A DNA stretch of 8,603 bases from Cyanobacteria bacterium OH_CDB_58 (GTDB lineage: Bacteria > Cyanobacteriota > Vampirovibrionia > Gastranaerophilales > Gastranaerophilaceae), in assembly GCA_023435965.1 (NCBI GenBank), contig JAEZLC010000094.1:1-8603 (forward strand), written 5' to 3'. The position numbers were made by a program, and so were the translations under genes. This document shows, piece after piece, positions 6,810 through 8,603 of this stretch. The notes beneath the pieces were generated by a model. The model made no database searches. It had not been told where the DNA came from and saw only the letters and a program-made list of their open reading frames with translations. Positions within the stretch are counted from its first letter, which is position 1. Each line of letters starts with the position of its first letter.

Positions 6810-6813
6810 TTTG

Positions 6814-7440
6814 TTAAAGCACCCTAAAGAATTTGAAATACTCGTAGGATTCGTCGAGCTTAAATGTTGTTTTTAACCTTTCAACCCCTTCTGATGCTCT
6901 GTATACGCTTTGAGTCCACGGATCCACTATGATCGCTTTGTTGCCCCAAGTGGCCGGTTTTTCGAAGTTGGCTCCCTGTTTCATGTTTACGACCAGGAAC
7001 ACATGATCGCTTGCCATTCTTGTTTTTGTATAGTCTTTGGATTTTATTGAAAGTGCCACCCTGTGGCAGTCGATACCTTTTTCGAGCAATCTGTATCTCA
7101 TAAGCTCTACGAGTTCTCTGCAGTTTGCCCCTTTATGCTTTCTTATTAGTTGTTTTAGTATTTTGTAGTCTTTATCTTCGTTTAATGTGTATAAGTTGTT
7201 GAAGTCTTCTCTGAGTTTGATTATTCTTTTGTACAGGTTTTTGCTTTTGCTTATGTAATTTTCGGGAGAAAAGTTGCTTTGGTTGCAGTTTTTATAAAAA
7301 GTGTCAAATTTCAGGTCAAATTTTGTAGACGAAGGAATGTCTTTGAATTCAAGACAAAGCTGGCGATTTAGTTTGTCGAGTTCTCTTAAACCAATCGTCG
7401 CAGAACAAAACGATATACTATTACGACCATTAACATGCAT
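6814..7440 (-). CDS. Predicted papain/transglutaminase-like Cys-His-Asp protein
   Basis: I do not recognise a named family. The frame is open to an ATG at 7533 (239 residues), but the ATG at 7440 (208 residues) is preferred. The first 31 codons overlap a good plus-strand tRNA promoter (7501-7529), the long start is only 11 bases from the tRNA, and neither start has a ribosome-binding site. Using the 239-residue numbering, a likely catalytic triad is C138 (GANCRELVELMRYRLLEKG), H177 (SDHVFLVVN) and D204 (AIIVDPWTQSVY). The order and spacing are those of transglutaminase-like or papain-like (clan CA) domains, and 'DPW' after the Asp strand fits. A helical charged stretch (about 95-135) precedes the catalytic Cys. 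If the long start were real, residues 15-29 would form a weak hydrophobic signal-like segment. The role could be protease, deamidase, transglutaminase or effector; nothing in the context decides. The minus-strand T-run terminator lies just after its stop. Confidence 0.72.
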   Translation of the reverse strand: MHVNGRNSISFCSATIGLRELDKLNRQLCLEFKDIPSSTKFDLKFDTFYKNCNQSNFSPENYISKSKNLYKRIIKLREDFNNLYTLNEDKDYKILKQLIRKHKGANCRELVELMRYRLLEKGIDCHRVALSIKSKDYTKTRMASDHVFLVVNMKQGANFEKPATWGNKAIIVDPWTQSVYRASEGVERLKTTFKLDESYEYFKFFRVL

Positions 7441-7500
7441 GGTGTTATAAAGGCTTGTAAAGCAAAAATTTGCTAAACAAATAAAAAATGAATAATGATA

Positions 7501-7529
7501 TTGAAAAATAGGTTTTTTTATTGTATATT
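7501..7529 (+). promoter_or_regulatory. Promoter of tRNA-His
   Basis: TTGAAA (7501-7506) and TATATT (7524-7529) are separated by exactly 17 bp, each matching the sigma70 consensus at five of six positions. Transcription would start near 7536, about 9 bases before the mature tRNA 5' end. The site lies antisense inside the 5' part of the longest version of the minus-strand Cys-His-Asp gene. Confidence 0.6.
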
Positions 7530-7544
7530 TCATGGTACGAAGAT

Positions 7545-7621
7545 GGCGGGTGTCGTCAAGTGGTTAAGACCTCGGTTTGTGGTTCCGATATTCGTGGGTT
7601 CGAGTCCCATCATCCGCCCCA
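7545..7621 (+). tRNA. tRNA-His (anticodon GTG), CCA encoded
   Basis: A complete cloverleaf can be drawn. The acceptor GCGGGTG (7546-7552) pairs with CATCCGC (7611-7617). The D-arm is GTC/GAC with the AAGTGGTTAA loop. The anticodon loop TTGTGGT (7577-7583) holds GTG at 7579-7581, and the T-arm is GTGGG/CCCAT with loop TTCGAGT. The identity element specific to tRNA-His is present: an encoded G-1 (7545) opposite C73 (7618). CCA is encoded at 7619-7621. The anticodon stem TCGGT/TCCGA has a U-U mismatch at its last pair (31-39). Confidence 0.96.
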
Positions 7622-7627
7622 TTTAAT

Positions 7628-7660
7628 AAAAGAGTCCTGTAATAGGGCTCTTTTATAATA
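7628..7660 (+). terminator. Terminator after tRNA-His
   Basis: The 10-bp stem AAAAGAGTCC (7628-7637) / GGGCTCTTTT (7645-7654) has one G-T wobble and loop TGTAATA. The T-run is in the descending arm, followed by ATAATATTTT. An alternative hairpin, CCTGTAA (7636-7642) with TTACAGG (7663-7669), would exclude it. Confidence 0.8.
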
Positions 7661-7667
7661 TTTTACA

Positions 7668-7676
7668 GGGTTCGAG
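7668..7676 (+). repeat. 9-bp direct copy of the tRNA-His T-arm (possible attachment-site remnant)
   Basis: GGGTTCGAG at 7668-7676 repeats GGGTTCGAG at 7596-7604 of the tRNA T-arm, 72 bp downstream and just ahead of the AT-rich last gene. Integrases often use T-arm sequence as the crossover site. At nine bases, with unrelated flanks, chance is also possible. Confidence 0.3.
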
Positions 7677-7688
7677 CATTTCTTACCA

Positions 7689-7694
7689 TATAAT
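7689..7694 (+). promoter_or_regulatory. Perfect -10 box before the last gene
   Basis: TATAAT (7689-7694) lies 28 bases before the ATG, with transcription expected near 7701 and the ribosome-binding site GGGAG at 7705-7709. No good -35 element stands at 16-18 bp; TTTACA (7662-7667) is 21 bp away. The promoter may therefore be weak or activator-dependent. Confidence 0.4.
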
Positions 7695-7716
7695 AAAACT
7701 AATAGGGAGTTGGGCA

Positions 7717-8550
7717 ATGAGCAATGGTATAAAACCAACAAAACATATTTTGGCTTATATTGATTTTCTTGGAACTAAAGAAAAAATTCAGAATGATATA
7801 GATAATCAGCACCTATTATTTTTAAAAAACTTATATGAATATATAAACAGAGAAATTAAAAAGAATAATGAAAAAGACGAAACAATTTTTAAAAATATAA
7901 AAATAAGGAGCTTTTCAGATAATGTCCTTTTTGCTGTTTCTGCCAATTGCAATCAAATGCAATTAAATTATGCTTTGGGTGAATTTATTAGAATTTGCTC
8001 CAATATACAAGTTAAAGCATTGAAGCAAAATATTTTAACGCGAGGTGGGATATGCATAGATAACGTGTATATAAATGATAATCTTGTCTATGGTTCAGGA
8101 TTGATTAGGGTATTAACTTTAGAAGAAGATGTGGCTCATTATCCTAGAATAATAATTGATGAAAAATTATGTCTCGAATGCGAAAAGTATATTTTAAGTA
8201 ATAAGAATACAACAAAAGACCAAGACAACATAAGCTATATAAACTCTTATAATACATTGCATCTGGAAAAACCAGAATTAATTGAGTGTAAATATTCTCT
8301 ATTAGAACAAATACAAAAATACAAAAACAATATAAAATTTATGTCAAAAATTGATTGGGCTATACAATACCATAATCGATATATTGACGAAAGCTTAAAC
8401 AAAAATTCCGATTTGAAAATTACTATAAATACCCCATCAGAGGTAAATGAGGAGATAATTAAAGCGCGAAATTTAATGAAAGAATTTAAGGAAATTCAAG
8501 ACCACAAAACTAATATGAATATTGAATATAAACAAGGAAGATTATTTTAA
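7717..8550 (+). CDS. Uncharacterised protein with nucleotide-cyclase-like two-Asp motif
   Basis: This 277-residue soluble protein has its ATG fixed by GGGAG 7 bases upstream. The N-terminal 150 residues carry YIDFLG (14-19), RSFSDNVLFAV (64-74), ILTRGGI (106-112), VYGSGLIRVLTLEE (124-137) and AHYPRIIID (140-148). From memory these match an uncharacterised family, seen often in accessory and defence regions, with the pattern 'IDxLG...SD(S)...RGGI...G..l..Ay.lE...A.yPRiv'. An Asp in the first strand (D16) and a second in a strand-turn-strand (D68) are arranged as the two metal-binding Asps of class III nucleotide cyclases, so a cyclase-like fold is possible. This is inference. The C-terminal part is helical and Lys/Asn-rich, with a KIDWAIQYHNRY segment (211-222). 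Codon use is far more A/T-biased than glnA or nadE, which suggests recent acquisition. No partner gene is visible before the window ends. Confidence 0.8.
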   Translation: MSNGIKPTKHILAYIDFLGTKEKIQNDIDNQHLLFLKNLYEYINREIKKNNEKDETIFKNIKIRSFSDNVLFAVSANCNQMQLNYALGEFIRICSNIQVKALKQNILTRGGICIDNVYINDNLVYGSGLIRVLTLEEDVAHYPRIIIDEKLCLECEKYILSNKNTTKDQDNISYINSYNTLHLEKPELIECKYSLLEQIQKYKNNIKFMSKIDWAIQYHNRYIDESLNKNSDLKITINTPSEVNEEIIKARNLMKEFKEIQDHKTNMNIEYKQGRLF

Positions 8551-8566
8551 ATTTTAATATAAAATT
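8550..8566 (+). other. AT-only inverted repeat after the last gene
   Basis: AATTTTA (8550-8556) and TAAAATT (8560-8566) form a 7-bp stem with loop ATA directly at the stop codon. With no G-C pairs and only a broken T-run afterwards (TTCTTTC), it is at best a weak terminator. The remaining bases to 8603 show nothing recognisable. Confidence 0.25.
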
Positions 8567-8603
8567 CAATTCTTTCACAAAGTAAAATAATATCAACTAT
8601 TGT

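Noticed and set aside
1..8603. CRISPR array, insertion sequence, rRNA or riboswitch
   Set aside because: No repeat-spacer periodicity, transposase frame, terminal repeats or recognisable aptamer core was seen on either strand.

Overview
The window is a low-GC bacterial segment that reads with the standard bacterial code and carries both Shine-Dalgarno-led genes and factor-independent terminators. A class I-alpha (Bacillus-like) glutamine synthetase, a two-domain glutamine-dependent NAD+ synthetase and a pyruvate-decarboxylase-type enzyme suggest a fermentative, host- or sediment-associated bacterium such as a Firmicutes or Melainabacteria/Gastranaerophilales lineage. The phylum cannot be fixed from this sequence alone.

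Left part (1-3020): the 3' part of an APC-family amino-acid permease runs off the left edge. It is followed by a long AT-rich hairpin (terminator-like), then a 114-residue STAS-like protein. That gene converges, with a 6-bp gap, on nadE (minus strand).

Centre (3021-6377): a 273-bp divergent spacer separates nadE from glnA. It contains a 34-bp inverted repeat and a good sigma70-type promoter directly before glnA. glnA is followed after 11 bp by a thiamine-diphosphate-dependent 2-oxoacid decarboxylase, whose ribosome-binding site overlaps the glnA stop codon. The pair is a two-gene operon closed by a strong terminator. Glutamine links the neighbours: glnA makes it, NadE uses it as ammonia donor, and the permease moves amino acids. 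Co-regulation is an inference.

Right part (6378-8603): this looks more accessory. It holds a small CxxC protein with a C-terminal segment resembling one seen in phage proteins, and a minus-strand protein with a Cys-His-Asp papain/transglutaminase-like triad. Next come tRNA-His(GTG), with its own promoter and terminator, and a very AT-rich 277-residue protein. That last protein carries conserved Asp, SD, RGG and YPR motifs that recall an uncharacterised cyclase-like family. A 9-bp copy of the tRNA-His T-arm lies between the tRNA and the last gene, which may mark an island edge. The tRNA promoter lies inside the 5' end of the longest version of the Cys-His-Asp gene, so that gene probably starts 93 bp further in.
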